Source of the DNA: Bacillota bacterium
GTDB taxonomy: Bacteria > Bacillota > Clostridia > Lachnospirales > Lachnospiraceae
Reading direction: 5' to 3'
Assembly: GCA_023424995.1 (NCBI GenBank)
Contig: JAFADH010000186.1
Coordinates: 1-23,093, forward strand
DNA: 23,093 nt
Below the pieces are notes generated by a model. That model searched no databases. It was not told the DNA's origin and worked only from the letters and a program-made list of their open reading frames with translations. The position numbers and the translations under genes are program-made. How positions within the stretch are numbered: the first letter of the stretch is position 1; each line of letters starts with the position of its first letter. Shown piece by piece: positions 23,004 through 23,093 of the stretch.

Positions 23004-23093
23004 ATGTCAGTATTATTCAATGCATTTATTTATGTAGGATATTATTCTATGTGATACATCTTCTTACTTTGTAAAGTGTCTTTTTAATATAAA

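Overview
The window looks like chromosome from a moderately AT-rich Bacillota, most likely a plant-polysaccharide-degrading clostridium of the Lachnospiraceae type. The reasons are strong AGGAGG-type ribosome binding sites, an LplB/YtcP-type oligosaccharide importer without its own ATPase, CE15 and GH105 carbohydrate enzymes, a DUF2512 (YndM-like) membrane protein, and a string of small orphan enzymes typical of clostridial accessory regions. This assignment is inference; no rRNA or other phylogenetic marker is present.

Region 1 (about 1-11370) is a carbohydrate-use locus that appears aimed at uronic-acid-containing oligosaccharides. Two permeases (TAATG overlap) and a lipoprotein binding protein form the importer. 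A stem-loop separates them from a cytoplasmic protein resembling an alpha/alpha-toroid polysaccharide lyase. A convergent AraC-type regulator and a GH105 unsaturated-uronyl hydrolase diverge from one intergenic region. A large secreted protein (two Big_2 domains, a CBM9-like domain, a helical linker and a CE15 glucuronoyl-esterase-like domain) follows. Inferred flow: CE15 and other enzymes act outside, the importer brings in oligomers, the lyase-like enzyme makes 4,5-unsaturated ends, and GH105 removes them. The CE15 frame continues for 57 coding-like codons beyond its stop, which looks like a domain remnant.

Region 2 (about 11370-12590) is mostly intergenic: a 30-bp direct repeat, a YndM-like membrane protein, a long two-tier hairpin ending in seven Ts, and a cluster of GTTCTnGAAG repeats upstream of a nitroreductase promoter.

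Region 3 (about 12590-20830) is an array in which every intact gene lies on the + strand. It holds a nitroreductase, a Cys-containing protein of unknown family, an alpha/beta hydrolase, a P-loop kinase, a prenyltransferase/squalene-cyclase-repeat protein, a CTP-synthase-like glutamine amidotransferase with an altered triad, a nucleotidyltransferase, a HIT protein, a frameshifted Zn-ribbon-like gene, an aminoglycoside-phosphotransferase-type kinase, and a second, diverged member of the Cys-containing family. Decayed gene fragments lie between them. This looks like an accumulating accessory or resistance-type island rather than one pathway.

Region 4 (20970-23093) carries a complete ABC-F ATPase on the minus strand with its promoter. 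No CRISPR array, tRNA, rRNA, IS element or phage gene was seen. The strongest leads are the altered catalytic residues in the CE15 and amidotransferase proteins, the duplicated Cys-protein family, the repeat cluster before the nitroreductase, and the lyase-like enzyme.
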